Positions 1 to 9,186 of a stretch of DNA of 64,000 nucleotides are shown here, piece by piece. The stretch is from positions 62,001-126,000 of the forward strand of contig CAYUIE010000003.1 in the NCBI GenBank assembly GCA_964444665.1. The letters run 5' to 3'. The position numbers and the translations under genes were made by a program. The stretch is from CAYZTY01 sp964444665 (GTDB taxonomy: Bacteria; Planctomycetota; Phycisphaerae; Sedimentisphaerales; CAYZTY01). Under the pieces are notes generated by a model. The model did not search any database and was not told the origin of the DNA. It saw only the letters and a program-made list of their open reading frames with translations. Within the stretch, counting starts at the first letter, position 1. Each line of letters begins with the position of its first letter.

Positions 1-1444
1 ATATGTTCGCAGCGACGCAGGCACGTTCAATATCCTCGTCACTTCTGTCGGGATTAACGAAAACCAGATTGTCCCTTATGGTCCCGTGAAACAGGAATGT
101 TTCCTGGAAGACCGCGCTTATATTTTGATGCAGAGAGGTTTGCGTGAAATCGCGGATGTCCCGGTCATCAATGGTTATGCAGCCTGAGCCGATATCATAG
201 AACCTTAACAGCAGCGAGATTAAAGTACTCTTTCCACTTCCCGTTAGTCCGACGATTGCTACTTTCTGACCGGCCTCGACATCAAAGCTTATATCCTCCA
301 GAACATTATGATTATCTGTATATGAGAAGTATACATCTCTATAACTGACCCGCGGTACAATCAAGTCTTTGTTCATTATTAGGGCATTACTCTTATCTTT
401 TATTTCAGGCGATATACCTATGAAGTCAATAATACGTTCCAGTGAAACCATACCGTTTTGCATAATGTCGAAATAGCGTAGAAACATGCTAATCGGCATA
501 TAAAAATGGTTAGCCAATAACAGGAACGCAGATATCTTGCCGATAGTAACATCACCTATATCATATAACATAAACACACCACCCAGTATTGCAATCATCA
601 CGAGTCCGAAATCCTTGCTGCCGTACTGCAATTGGTGATTGAAACTAAAGGTCTTCATTATTTCGTTTTGAATATCATAGAACCTTCGGTTGATGTCCTC
701 ATAAGACCGGCCGGATTTGCCTTCCATATTGAAGGCCTTGATTTCCCTTATGCCGCTGATAATCTCCTGCATTTGTGCATTTATCTGCGACTGGTTTTCT
801 CTCTGTTGTTTGTACATTGGTTTCAGCTTAATCCGGATGGAATAGAATGAGTAGCAAATCAACGGCAAAGGCAGTACCGCCACGAGGAATAAAACCGGCG
901 AGAGCATCAGCATAAGGGCCGGCGCCAATAGAAACTGAACGGCCTCGTATGTCAGGCCGAAGCTGTTTCTTAGCATCAGGCTGAGGTTAAGGACATCGCC
1001 TACCGCCGTGGTCATAATTCGACCGACACGCTCGGAGTTAAAAAAACTCAATGAAAGTTTATTAATGTGATTGTGAATCCTTATTTTTATGTCGAAAAGA
1101 ACATTTTCAACACTTCGCGTGGCTCTGCGGTGCATTATAACACCGATACTATTTGCAATAAGAATTACAACTACTATCCCGGCGGCAAAATAGATGGAAA
1201 ATAAAAGCTTCTCATGAATAGTATAATCCGACATTACCGGCAGATGTAAACCAAACAGACTCATTTGCTTATCTGCAAGAACCAGGTCTAAGTAGTAGCG
1301 CACACTCAGGGCGGGCAAAAGATTAAGGGCAGAGTTGAGAAAGAAAAGGACATACACTATACGCAGGGGTCTTTTATAAGGCTTAACGAAAGTCCAGAAC
1401 TCTTTGAGGTATTTTTTTTGTTTTTGGAGTGGATCTTTTAGCAT
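1..1444 (-). CDS. ABC exporter, fused permease and ATPase (C-terminus cut by window edge)
   Basis: About 481 codons are visible, starting at the ATG at 1444-1442; the gene runs off the left edge. The N-terminal part is a membrane domain with several hydrophobic helices. The C-terminal part is an ABC ATPase: Walker A reads GLTGSGKST (near 215-250) and the Q-loop region reads ETFLFHGTIRDN (near 70-110). The ABC signature and Walker B lie outside the window. The start codon overlaps the trxB stop (TGATG), so translation is probably coupled to trxB. This is the MsbA/LmrA-type half-exporter layout, expected in the inner membrane as a dimer. The substrate cannot be told from sequence. Confidence 0.9.
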   Translation of the reverse strand, partial: MLKDPLQKQKKYLKEFWTFVKPYKRPLRIVYVLFFLNSALNLLPALSVRYYLDLVLADKQMSLFGLHLPVMSDYTIHEKLLFSIYFAAGIVVVILIANSIGVIMHRRATRSVENVLFDIKIRIHNHINKLSLSFFNSERVGRIMTTAVGDVLNLSLMLRNSFGLTYEAVQFLLAPALMLMLSPVLFLVAVLPLPLICYSFYSIRIKLKPMYKQQRENQSQINAQMQEIISGIREIKAFNMEGKSGRSYEDINRRFYDIQNEIMKTFSFNHQLQYGSKDFGLVMIAILGGVFMLYDIGDVTIGKISAFLLLANHFYMPISMFLRYFDIMQNGMVSLERIIDFIGISPEIKDKSNALIMNKDLIVPRVSYRDVYFSYTDNHNVLEDISFDVEAGQKVAIVGLTGSGKSTLISLLLRFYDIGSGCITIDDRDIRDFTQTSLHQNISAVFQETFLFHGTIRDNLVFVNPDRSDEDIERACVAANI

Positions 1445-2442
1445 CACCAGCCACCCGGTTGCAGCAGGTCGCTAACCAGCTCAGTCCACCAGTTGGGGTC
1501 CCTGAAATATTGCTTCATCATCATTGCAGCCAATACGCCGTCGCCAACAGCGGTAGCGAGCTGCATTGCCGCTCCCACCCGGCAGTCCCCCGCCGCGAAG
1601 ACGCCCGGCACAGCCGTTCTCAAGTAAGCGCAACCGCATTTTATGAAATTCTGCTCACTCAACTCGACAAAGCCCTTCAAAAAAGCAGTATTTGGTACCA
1701 TGCCGATAAATATAAAAACGCCATCGCAGGCGAAATCCTCCTGCTTTTCTGTTTCGACGTTCTTGAGTTTGACCGACTGGACTTTACCCTGTCCCTCGAT
1801 AGCGGTCACGATTGTATTATACCGTATTTTCAAATTAGAGTTCGTCTCATTAACCTTTTCTAAGAGCTCTTCCTGCAGGATTTTCGTGGCCCTAAATTCC
1901 TTCCTGCGATGCACCAGTATTACCTCTTCGGCAAACCGGGCTATGTGTAGTGTTTCTTCAATTGCGGTGTTGCCGCCGCCAACAGCAACGACTTTCTTTC
2001 CGCGAAAGAAGGGAGCATCACAGGTCCCACAATAGCTCACGCCCCCTCCTGCGGAGCGGAACTTATCCTCCCCCGGCACGCCTATTTTACGATAACTGCT
2101 GCCGGGAGCAAGAATCACGACCCTGGTGGTGTACTTACTCTGTTCACAATTGACCTGTATACCACCGTTAGAAAGCTTTTCAAGGCTGGTAACTTCGTCT
2201 CCCGTTTTAATTTGTGCACCGAAATTCGTCGCCTGATTTTGAAGCTTTTCTATTAAATCCGGCCCGGTTATTCTCGCGAAGCCCGGATAGTTTTCGATTC
2301 GGTCCGTGTTGATGATTTGTCCTCCCGGCAGGAGCTTTTCAATAACCAATGTTTTGAACCTGTCGCGCGCCGCATAAATAGCCGCGGCCAGACCTGCCGG
2401 CCCGGCACCGACAATAATGCAATCATATCCCTCTGCAGTCAT
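1444..2442 (-). CDS. trxB: Thioredoxin reductase (NADPH, FAD)
   Basis: A 332-residue protein, normal for low-molecular-weight thioredoxin reductase. An N-terminal FAD-binding GAGPAGL motif is at residues 12-18. The redox-active CGTC (Cys138 and Cys141) lies just before the NADPH-binding GGGNTA motif (155-160). A C-terminal AAGD motif contacts FAD. It would pass electrons from NADPH to thioredoxin in the cytoplasm. CGTC is a small variation on the common CATC. Its stop codon overlaps the start of the following ABC exporter, and the upstream membrane-protein gene ends 52 bases away, so the three genes look like one transcript. Confidence 0.95.
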   Translation of the reverse strand: MTAEGYDCIIVGAGPAGLAAAIYAARDRFKTLVIEKLLPGGQIINTDRIENYPGFARITGPDLIEKLQNQATNFGAQIKTGDEVTSLEKLSNGGIQVNCEQSKYTTRVVILAPGSSYRKIGVPGEDKFRSAGGGVSYCGTCDAPFFRGKKVVAVGGGNTAIEETLHIARFAEEVILVHRRKEFRATKILQEELLEKVNETNSNLKIRYNTIVTAIEGQGKVQSVKLKNVETEKQEDFACDGVFIFIGMVPNTAFLKGFVELSEQNFIKCGCAYLRTAVPGVFAAGDCRVGAAMQLATAVGDGVLAAMMMKQYFRDPNWWTELVSDLLQPGGW

Positions 2443-2494
2443 AGGTAACTTTCTCCAATTTTTACAACTCGTTTCTCTAAAAAGCGTTTTGCTT

Positions 2495-3814
2495 TTACAT
2501 CCGAAGGAAATAATCCCGCCATACGGGAAAGTATTTCAACACCTCATCTTTACTGCTCCGCTGGTAAATATAAATATTATCCCGGTGGTGCATCGTTTTA
2601 AAAGTCTGTTTATTATCATCGAGATATATCTTTCCATAATAATCCTGCTGGTCGAGAAAATCCAGCCTGATTATATAGGCAGCTGGGGGGTCGCTGTCAT
2701 TTTGGCCAGAATTAATGAGCGAAAGCCGAGTCGGCACGATTCTGCCGTCAGAGAATATCAAGTCGACAAGAGCTTCGGTCATACGGCTTTCTATAAACAG
2801 CTTAATGAGCGGCTCAATAAATATCTCAGGCAGGGCTGCCGGGCCAATAATATAACTCCTCGAGATTAGCGGTATATACGACTCTACCATCATTCGGCCA
2901 TCTTCAGCAAGCTCAATTCGAACCGTCTTCCCACTAACGGTTCCAGGCCCATCGGTTTTACTCATCCATAAGAACTGCTGCAGCTTCTGGTAGCCTTGAA
3001 ACAAACTTTGTCCGCCCAACAAGCCTTCCCGGGTTCGGATGTGATAAAGCTCAGTAAGCCGGACATTATTCGGCCCTTGTTCGCCAGACGAAACGGTGAT
3101 TGAGCTTGTCAGAAATCCGCTAATTTGATTTCTTGCATTTTTTATAAGAAAATACTGCTGCTGGTGGTTAGGCATTAGCTGAGATAAACCGTTTGTTTTG
3201 AGTTGCTCTATAATTCTGCCTCCGCTCTCAAGAAGAGAATCATTCTCAAAACTAACTGTTTTTGCGGTGCTTGTAAAGATTTGCTCTATCCAACCGGCAT
3301 CAGATGAAGGCGCCTTGGCCTTAATACTCAAGCGACGTCCATTCGGTAGTTGAACAATACCCAAAAAAACATCAAGCAGTTTATCGGTAATTCTAATATG
3401 TGTCCAGTCTATGAGGACGGTTGAGTTTTGTATTTTACCTGTCCCAATAACAGTCCCGGCTAATTCTCTGCTATAGCGTTTAATCTGCAGGTTCGTCTGG
3501 ATTTCCGATGGAGCCAGTAAGTATTTTATTTCAACCAAGGCGGTTATTCTTCCGGCTGCTGGACCGAAAACGCTGCTTATGGTGAAGGTATTCGCAACGA
3601 ACTGCCAAGCTGTTTCGCTTTGCCAGCCATTGCCCTGCGGTATTCTTGCCGTAACCCCGGTATATGGAAGCTCAATGGTGCCTGAAAGTGCCAAGCGGGA
3701 CCTTGACAATATGAATAACTGGGCAATCACCAAACCCAGTGCTAAAATACCTAATAACACAACTTTATCAAAGGTATATTTTCCTTTGCCGGAACCGTTC
3801 ATAAGGTTTATCAT
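2495..3814 (-). CDS. Membrane-anchored protein of unknown function
   Basis: A 439-residue protein that I do not recognise. One strong hydrophobic segment near residues 17-36 follows a short basic N-terminus, so most of the chain is probably outside the cytoplasm, anchored in the inner membrane. The rest is a mixed, beta-rich-looking sequence with no cysteine motif or catalytic signature that I can identify. No clear ribosome-binding site precedes the start; an alternative ATG lies at 3802. It is first in a probable operon with trxB and the ABC exporter. Confidence 0.75.
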   Translation of the reverse strand: MINLMNGSGKGKYTFDKVVLLGILALGLVIAQLFILSRSRLALSGTIELPYTGVTARIPQGNGWQSETAWQFVANTFTISSVFGPAAGRITALVEIKYLLAPSEIQTNLQIKRYSRELAGTVIGTGKIQNSTVLIDWTHIRITDKLLDVFLGIVQLPNGRRLSIKAKAPSSDAGWIEQIFTSTAKTVSFENDSLLESGGRIIEQLKTNGLSQLMPNHQQQYFLIKNARNQISGFLTSSITVSSGEQGPNNVRLTELYHIRTREGLLGGQSLFQGYQKLQQFLWMSKTDGPGTVSGKTVRIELAEDGRMMVESYIPLISRSYIIGPAALPEIFIEPLIKLFIESRMTEALVDLIFSDGRIVPTRLSLINSGQNDSDPPAAYIIRLDFLDQQDYYGKIYLDDNKQTFKTMHHRDNIYIYQRSSKDEVLKYFPVWRDYFLRM

Positions 3815-4043
3815 AAATTGTTCTTGCTATTGCTGCAACTTAACGATTATAAGTAAAGGCCAAAATCAGGCTTATCGAGACAAATGAAAAAAAATAAGAT
3901 AACCAGATGGAAGACATCTATTATCAAGAATTAGTCTTAAGCATTTGTGCTGATAATGCCGAAGAATCCGTATAAGACCTAAAGGGCGGCCTGGAAAAAG
4001 AAAATTAAAGGCCTGAATTTGTACAAAAAGGAGGATTTGGGCT

Positions 4044-4826
4044 ATGAACCAGCCCGAGGTATTGCGGACACAGCAGGTCACTGAAGTACTGAAAGCGGCG
4101 ACAGCTGAGCAAACTGCAGGTGTAATGACCCATCTCTCGAAAGGCAAATGGCATAGTACGAAGATTCTTTTCACAAACTTCAAAGAAAAACAGTTGTACG
4201 TCGAGACAATAGCTAAAGGAAAACCGCACCCTCTTAATATCCAAATAGACCAGCCTGTCGGAGTATCGTTTAGGAAGGGTTACAACAACTACATCTTTGA
4301 GTCAGTTGTAGTAGGCTATTTGCCCAATCAAGCAGACTCAGGAGGAAGTAAAATTGTTCTGGCTTCACCAGCCCAAGTGGAAAAGTTCCAGAGAAGAAGC
4401 TATTTTCGCGTTGCCATTCCCGATGGACTCAGGGTGCAGGTGTTTTTCTGGCACCGCGGTTATCATGACGAATGCGTTGATATACCGCGTGAGAACTATT
4501 GGAAAGGCAGGTTGCTGGACCTCTCAGCCGGCGGCATGCAGATAGCGGTCGATATCAAGCAGAAACCCAACTTCAAGACCGGACAATTCATCGGGCTTCA
4601 GTTCACACCTATGCCTTATGAAAAGCCCGTGCTACTTGAGGCACAAATAAGGCATATCGCCCCCACGGCGGACGAAAAAAATTTATGCCTTGGTGTGCAA
4701 CTGATAGGCCTGGAGGCCTCTGTCGAGGGCAGAGAAAAACTATGTAAGCTTTGCGGCATTGTCGAGCGGTACCATCAGATGAACCAGTGCATACAAAAAA
4801 CTCAACCATCTTCGAGCCAACGATGA
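4044..4826 (+). CDS. PilZ-domain protein (c-di-GMP receptor, YcgR-like)
   Basis: A 260-residue protein preceded by a strong ribosome-binding site, AGGAGG, about 10 bases before the ATG. The C-terminal half is a PilZ domain: the c-di-GMP-binding RxxxR motif is at Arg118-Arg122 (RSYFR) and the second motif DLSAGG at 159-164. The N-terminal hundred residues resemble the YcgR N-terminal domain, found in flagellar brake proteins that slow the motor when c-di-GMP is high. That role is inferred; the gene is far from the flagellar locus at 36-53 kb and stands alone here. Binding of c-di-GMP is well supported by the intact motifs. Confidence 0.88.
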   Translation: MNQPEVLRTQQVTEVLKAATAEQTAGVMTHLSKGKWHSTKILFTNFKEKQLYVETIAKGKPHPLNIQIDQPVGVSFRKGYNNYIFESVVVGYLPNQADSGGSKIVLASPAQVEKFQRRSYFRVAIPDGLRVQVFFWHRGYHDECVDIPRENYWKGRLLDLSAGGMQIAVDIKQKPNFKTGQFIGLQFTPMPYEKPVLLEAQIRHIAPTADEKNLCLGVQLIGLEASVEGREKLCKLCGIVERYHQMNQCIQKTQPSSSQR

Positions 4827-4997
4827 AATTTTCCCGCTCATCCCAAAGCAAAGCGCAGGCTTAACTGCCAGCTCAAGCACAATAGTATAAAGACTAACAG
4901 AATTTCTCAGAAAAGAAACAACCCCCTCCACCGAAAATCAGCTTAACCGCGGCGGAAACGTTTGGCATCCTTCCCATTTAGTCAGAGAGAAAGAATT

Positions 4998-5192
4998 TTA
5001 TAATTGCCAAGCCTTTGCAAAAGCACTGAAGCTGCGGTCAAAGGTCTTTTCAACATCATCGGGAAAGCAACAACCCGGCAACTGCCTTGCTGCCAAATGT
5101 TGTCGCAGACATTCACAACACAAGCCTTTTTTAGGGCATCCGGGATAAGTACAGTTACAGTCGCTTAGATTACGCTCCTTCTTGCATTCCAT
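4998..5192 (-). CDS. Small Cys-rich DUF6485-like protein
   Basis: The start at 5192 is chosen because GGAGGAG sits 7 bases upstream; a longer in-frame start at 5225 lacks this. The 64-residue product has nine cysteines, including CNC, CCEC and PGCC motifs, in the pattern of the DUF6485 family of small, probably metal-binding proteins. Function is unknown. There is no signal peptide or membrane segment, so it should be cytoplasmic. It is transcribed away from the neighbouring sigma-factor gene. Confidence 0.75.
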   Translation of the reverse strand: MECKKERNLSDCNCTYPGCPKKGLCCECLRQHLAARQLPGCCFPDDVEKTFDRSFSAFAKAWQL

Positions 5193-5514
5193 AAAATCTC
5201 TCCTCCCTGCCTTTGCGCTGTTCATATGTTCAAATCAAGGTTAATTGATATTATAAAGTTAAAAAAGAAAAATGCAACTCAATAGTATCTGCATTATTGA
5301 GAATATATATATGGTGGATGTCCTGTTTGGCGCCAGTAAAGTATTTAATACCTGTAAACCAACAGTTATATCTGCCAAAATTGAACTATCTAATAAAATT
5401 ACCACAAAGAGCCCGGATTTTTTCTGAAAAGTTTTACACAATATTGAATCTTGGCTGTTATTATTATGTAGGAACTGAACATGTCCAGGTTTCAGGATTA
5501 CCGGAGTCCTGTAG
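5193..5514. other. Divergent intergenic region, AT-rich
   Basis: This 322-base AT-rich stretch separates the Cys-rich gene (minus) from the first ECF sigma gene (plus). It must hold both promoters, but I see no clear -35/-10 pair. Short open frames here lack ribosome-binding sites and family resemblance. Confidence 0.5.
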
Positions 5515-6027
5515 ATGAAGTTAGCCAGGCGAGCAGAGACCTTCGAACAGTTAAGAACAAAGTATATTGGATTCTTAGCATCAGTACTTTGGAAGCTGAC
5601 CGGTGACCGTGAACTTTTTACAGAAGCAATGCAATATTCCTTGTTAGGGATGTGGCAGAACCTCGAGAAGCTAAATGGCAAAAAAGCAGGTATGTATATC
5701 TACCGGATTGCACTGACGGCTAATTCACAAGCGTGGCGGAACAGAATCGGCAAAAATGGGCAATTCGCCCAAAGACAAGTTATTTCAAATGAAGAGCCGG
5801 GTGAAAAGCTCGACATTAATGAACTAACCTCCCTGGTCAGGCGTGAAATAAGCCATCTTCCAACTAAACAGGCAAGGGCAATAGTAATGCGATACCTGGA
5901 GCAGCAAGAATACAAGAATATCGCTGACAAACTGCGTTGTACGGAAGCCGGGGCAAGGTCGCACGTATCCAAGGCGATAGCAACCCTGAAAAGGAAATTG
6001 GCAACTTTGAAAGAAGAGGTTCAGTGA
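5515..6027 (+). CDS. ECF-type RNA polymerase sigma factor
   Basis: A 170-residue protein with the two-domain layout of extracytoplasmic-function sigma factors. Region 2 lies in about residues 10-75 (LTGDRELF, then a YRIALT helix). Region 4 lies in about 105-165, with a helix-turn-helix around YKNIADKLRCTEAGARSHVS. The ATG at 5515 follows a CGGAG ribosome-binding site. The gene for a single-pass membrane protein begins one base after the stop, the usual arrangement for an ECF factor and its membrane regulator. Region 2 is rather divergent from textbook ECF factors. The promoters it reads are unknown. Confidence 0.88.
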   Translation: MKLARRAETFEQLRTKYIGFLASVLWKLTGDRELFTEAMQYSLLGMWQNLEKLNGKKAGMYIYRIALTANSQAWRNRIGKNGQFAQRQVISNEEPGEKLDINELTSLVRREISHLPTKQARAIVMRYLEQQEYKNIADKLRCTEAGARSHVSKAIATLKRKLATLKEEVQ

Positions 6028-6028
6028 A

Positions 6029-7201
6029 ATGAAGGACGAACAAAATATTGAAGAGGTCCTGAAAAGATTAGGCAGCAAAGATATTCCGGCCGATGTGCAT
6101 AAAATCGCAGAAGAAACATCAAAAGACTTCAGTAAAACCTTAATGCAAACAAGACAACGGAAACATTATTTTTTATGGGAGTATATTATGGAAAGCAAAA
6201 TGACAAAACTGGCCGCTGCGGCGGTGATAATTATAGCGGCATTCTTCGGCATCAGCCGTTTCTCCAGTGGTACCGTAAGCTTTGCGGACGTCATCAAGCC
6301 GATACTTAACGCCCGCACCGTAGTTTTTGACTTTATCGTTGGTGAAGAAAGCGGTCCCGTTATCCACGATATAGTCGCGGGAAGCAGAATAAGAAGGACT
6401 TTCTCGAACATGGATACCATCCTGATACTCGACCTTGATAATTCCAAGATGCTTACATTAGACCCAATGAATAAGGGTGCTATGTACATCGATATTGGCG
6501 GCGCGATTCAGGAAGGGACAAGAAACATGCTTGGACTCATCCGTGATATCGTTAGCGATATAGAAAAGCACCCCGAATGGCCGGTCCGGGAACTTGGGCA
6601 GAGGCAGATTGACGGTCAAAGGGCTATAGGATTTCAGGTTCGAAATCCAAACGAAGAGATTACCATTTGGGCAAATCCCGAGACAATTAAACCGATTCGC
6701 ATCGAACTACTTTTTGGTCAGTCGTTTAGCATAATCAAGAATATCGAGTTTGATGTACCAGTGGACGAGTCGCTTGTTAGTATGGAACCGCCCGACGACT
6801 ACACGCTTGGCAAAATGGAATATAAACTGAATCAGTTCACTGAGGAGGATTTTGTCGAGAGTCTGCGTATATGGGCCAAGTTTATGCTGGACGGCCGATT
6901 CCCTGACACTCTCGTTGTAGAGGACCTTCTTAAGATGCCCCCTTTACTTGGAGAAAAGCTTGGTAGGTCGGGTCTTTCGCAGGAAGAAGCGACGAGGATT
7001 GCTATGACCTTTGTCCGCGGACTGACGTTCTTACAGATGGCGGCGAACGGCTGTGACTGGCACTATGCAGGCAAGGGCGTAAAGCTCGGCGATGCCGATA
7101 AGGCGATATTCTGGTACCAGCCGAAAGATTCAGAAACCTATCACGTGATATATGGCGACCTGTACGTCGAAAACGTAGCTGCGGAGCATCTGCCGAAGTA
7201 A
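6029..7201 (+). CDS. Single-pass membrane protein paired with ECF sigma factor (anti-sigma-like)
   Basis: A 390-residue protein. Residues 1-58 are predicted cytoplasmic, hydrophilic and helical. Residues 59-77 form a membrane helix starting MTKLAAAAVI. The remaining ~310 residues would lie outside the cytoplasm, resembling in outline the LolA/outer-membrane-lipoprotein-sorting fold (inference). The C-terminus carries DWHYAGKGVKLG and AIFWYQP motifs that recur in the protein at 7936-9159. Starting one base after the sigma gene stop, it probably senses an envelope signal and holds the sigma factor through its cytoplasmic tail. No zinc anti-sigma (HxxxCxxC) motif is present, so this role is inferred from arrangement only. 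Confidence 0.75.
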   Translation: MKDEQNIEEVLKRLGSKDIPADVHKIAEETSKDFSKTLMQTRQRKHYFLWEYIMESKMTKLAAAAVIIIAAFFGISRFSSGTVSFADVIKPILNARTVVFDFIVGEESGPVIHDIVAGSRIRRTFSNMDTILILDLDNSKMLTLDPMNKGAMYIDIGGAIQEGTRNMLGLIRDIVSDIEKHPEWPVRELGQRQIDGQRAIGFQVRNPNEEITIWANPETIKPIRIELLFGQSFSIIKNIEFDVPVDESLVSMEPPDDYTLGKMEYKLNQFTEEDFVESLRIWAKFMLDGRFPDTLVVEDLLKMPPLLGEKLGRSGLSQEEATRIAMTFVRGLTFLQMAANGCDWHYAGKGVKLGDADKAIFWYQPKDSETYHVIYGDLYVENVAAEHLPK

Positions 7202-7226
7202 TTTGCCGAACGAATGTAATGCTTAC

Positions 7227-7259
7227 AAAAGGCCGGGCTTTTTAGTTCGGTCTTTTTTT
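7227..7259 (+). terminator. Rho-independent terminator after first sigma cassette
   Basis: GGCCGGGC (7231-7238) pairs with GTTCGGTC (7245-7252) through eight pairs, three of them G-U, with a 6-base loop, an upstream A-run and a run of seven T. It closes the first cassette. Confidence 0.8.
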
Positions 7260-7362
7260 ATGCGCCTTTCGATAGTAGAATGGAATTTGCGTGAAAAGTG
7301 AAATCTTACAGAAAATATTTTTTCTTTAGACCCAAATGGACGTTCGAATTGTTATATTAGTG

Positions 7363-7374
7363 ACAAACGTTTGT
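7363..7374. promoter_or_regulatory. Perfect 12-bp palindrome upstream of second sigma gene
   Basis: ACAAACGTTTGT is a perfect palindrome 25 bases before the start codon at 7400 and just after a TATATT sequence (7353-7358) that could be a -10 element. Placement fits an operator at the transcription start, but the regulator is unknown and a palindrome this short can occur by chance. Confidence 0.35.
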
Positions 7375-7399
7375 TTTTGGAGTTAATCAGGCGAACCTA

Positions 7400-7939
7400 A
7401 TGGTAGATAAGCTACTTGTTTTGAGATGTAAACTTGGAAGCAAAGATGCCCTGGGGCATATCTATGAAAAGTACAAAAAAGACCTGTTTGTTTTAGCGGT
7501 CACTTTGTTGAACGAAACAAGCGCAGCTGAAGATGTCGTACATGATGTTTTCTTGTCTTTTGTCCGGACCATTGAGAAGTTTCAGCTGACTGGCAGTCTT
7601 AAAGGATATTTGCTGACTTGTGTAGCCAACCGAGTACGAAATGTAAACAAGGCAAAAAATCAGCAGAGCATTGAGGCGGCCCCGGAAGAGCTTGTTAGGT
7701 CAGGTTTAAATGAGCCGTTACGTTCAATTATCTGTAATGAACAATTGCAGCAATTACGTAGTACGATGGCTCAACTTCCATACGACCAGCGGGAGGTAAT
7801 AATGCTGCACTATCAGGCTCAGATGACATTTAAGACTATTGCCAAACTGCTTGGAATTTCAGTCAATACGGCTAAAAGCCGCTATCGCTATGGACTCGAT
7901 AAGCTGAGGTTAATTTTGAATGACGAGGTAAAAAAATGA
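7400..7939 (+). CDS. ECF-type RNA polymerase sigma factor (second cassette)
   Basis: A 179-residue ECF sigma factor. Region 2 is at about residues 20-90, with the typical AEDVVHDVFLSF helix. Region 4 is at about 115-172, with LPYDQREVIMLHY followed by a helix-turn-helix around FKTIAKLLGISVNTAKSRY. It is closer to the family consensus than the factor at 5515-6027. Its stop overlaps the next start as ATGA (7936-7939), implying coupled translation with the membrane protein. Its targets are unknown; control of its own cassette is a common pattern but is not shown here. Confidence 0.93.
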   Translation: MVDKLLVLRCKLGSKDALGHIYEKYKKDLFVLAVTLLNETSAAEDVVHDVFLSFVRTIEKFQLTGSLKGYLLTCVANRVRNVNKAKNQQSIEAAPEELVRSGLNEPLRSIICNEQLQQLRSTMAQLPYDQREVIMLHYQAQMTFKTIAKLLGISVNTAKSRYRYGLDKLRLILNDEVKK

Positions 7940-9159
7940 AACCAGCAGATAAAATAAAAGAGTTAGTTAATAAATCAGATGTTCAAACCAAAACAGAGAT
8001 AGATAAGAGAATCCTTGCCGATGCCCTGGAGCACCTGGAAAAACTAAAACAACAAAAATCATCTCAAGCTCAACTGAATATGTGGAGAACTATTATGAGA
8101 AGCAGAATAACAAAATTAGCCGCTGCTGCGGTGATAACTATTACAGTACTTGTAGGCGTAAATTATTTCATCGACTCAATCGGCGTAGCGACTCCTGCGT
8201 TTGCTGATATTGTTCGGCCCTTTCTCAGTGCCCATACGGCCACCTTCAAGACCACTATGAAAGTGGAAGGCGCACCAACTCAAATCCTCGAAGGTATGTT
8301 CATGGAACCTGTACATATGCGTCAGACAAGCACCGAAGGTGTTACCGTTATAAGTGACCTTCAGCAAGGCAAAATCGTAACTTTGGTTCCGGCACAGAAA
8401 CAGGCTGTCGTGATAGAAATGCAAAACATTCCGGAGGATAAAGACCAGAGCCAGTTCAATTTTTTTCACGAGGTCAGAAAACGGATCCTTAAGGCACAAG
8501 AGACCGAGGATGAATCAGTAGAATTTCTGGGTGAGCAAGAAATTAATGGCGTCCTTGCTGTGGGATATCGCATTCGAAAATACGGGGAGAACATGACAAT
8601 TTGGGCTAATAAGGAAATGAAAATGCCCATACGACTTGAAATATCAAATGGTCCGGTGACCAACATCATGAGTAATATTGTTTTTGATGTTGAACTGGAT
8701 AAGTCGCTCTTTGATTTGAAAGTACCTGAAGGATACACTGTACGAACAATGCAAATCGATGCCTCCGAGCCGAAAGAAAAAGACTTACTCGAAACGTTCC
8801 GTATATGGGCTGAGTATATGGATGGCAATTTACCTTCTGTTCTTGATATGAATGCCTCGATGGAATTCACCAAGTATCAACAAAGAAAAATGATGGAAGA
8901 AGGCCAGGAGCTGTCCGAGCAAGAGATGATGGAAAAGATGCTGGGAATACAACAAACTATAATAAAGATATCCCGCGGTGGAATGTTCGTGCAACAGTTG
9001 CCTCCTGACAGCGACTGGAACTATACCGGGGGCGGCGTAAAGCTTGGCCAGGCCAGCAAAGCAATATTCTGGTATAGGCCCCAAGGCTCTGAAAACTATC
9101 GTGTGATTTATGGCAACCTGTCGGTTGAAGAAGTACTACCAGAAGATTTACCCAAGTAA
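7936..9159 (+). CDS. Single-pass membrane protein paired with ECF sigma factor (anti-sigma-like, paralogue)
   Basis: A 407-residue paralogue of the product of 6029-7201. The layout is the same: a hydrophilic cytoplasmic tail (1-58), a membrane helix opening with ITKLAAAAVI, and a large outer region ending with DWNYTGGGVKLG and AIFWYRP motifs. The KLAAAAV segment falls at residues 60-66 in both proteins. The ATGA overlap with the sigma gene argues for a stoichiometric pair. An insertion rich in Met, Glu and Gln (near residues 315-335) is absent from the first paralogue. An anti-sigma or envelope-sensor role is inferred from context, not from a recognised motif. Confidence 0.75.
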   Translation: MKPADKIKELVNKSDVQTKTEIDKRILADALEHLEKLKQQKSSQAQLNMWRTIMRSRITKLAAAAVITITVLVGVNYFIDSIGVATPAFADIVRPFLSAHTATFKTTMKVEGAPTQILEGMFMEPVHMRQTSTEGVTVISDLQQGKIVTLVPAQKQAVVIEMQNIPEDKDQSQFNFFHEVRKRILKAQETEDESVEFLGEQEINGVLAVGYRIRKYGENMTIWANKEMKMPIRLEISNGPVTNIMSNIVFDVELDKSLFDLKVPEGYTVRTMQIDASEPKEKDLLETFRIWAEYMDGNLPSVLDMNASMEFTKYQQRKMMEEGQELSEQEMMEKMLGIQQTIIKISRGGMFVQQLPPDSDWNYTGGGVKLGQASKAIFWYRPQGSENYRVIYGNLSVEEVLPEDLPK

Positions 9160-9186
9160 TTTACCGAGCGAACATAATGCTTATCC

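Noticed and set aside
3936..3960. GCTGATAA upstream of the PilZ gene as a possible sigma-28 -10 element
   Set aside because: No adequate -35 match at 11 bases upstream, so a link to flagellar control is not supported.
5481..5597. A 38-codon ATG frame overlapping the start of the first sigma gene
   Set aside because: It lacks a clear ribosome-binding site and any resemblance, and it overlaps the better-supported sigma gene in another frame.
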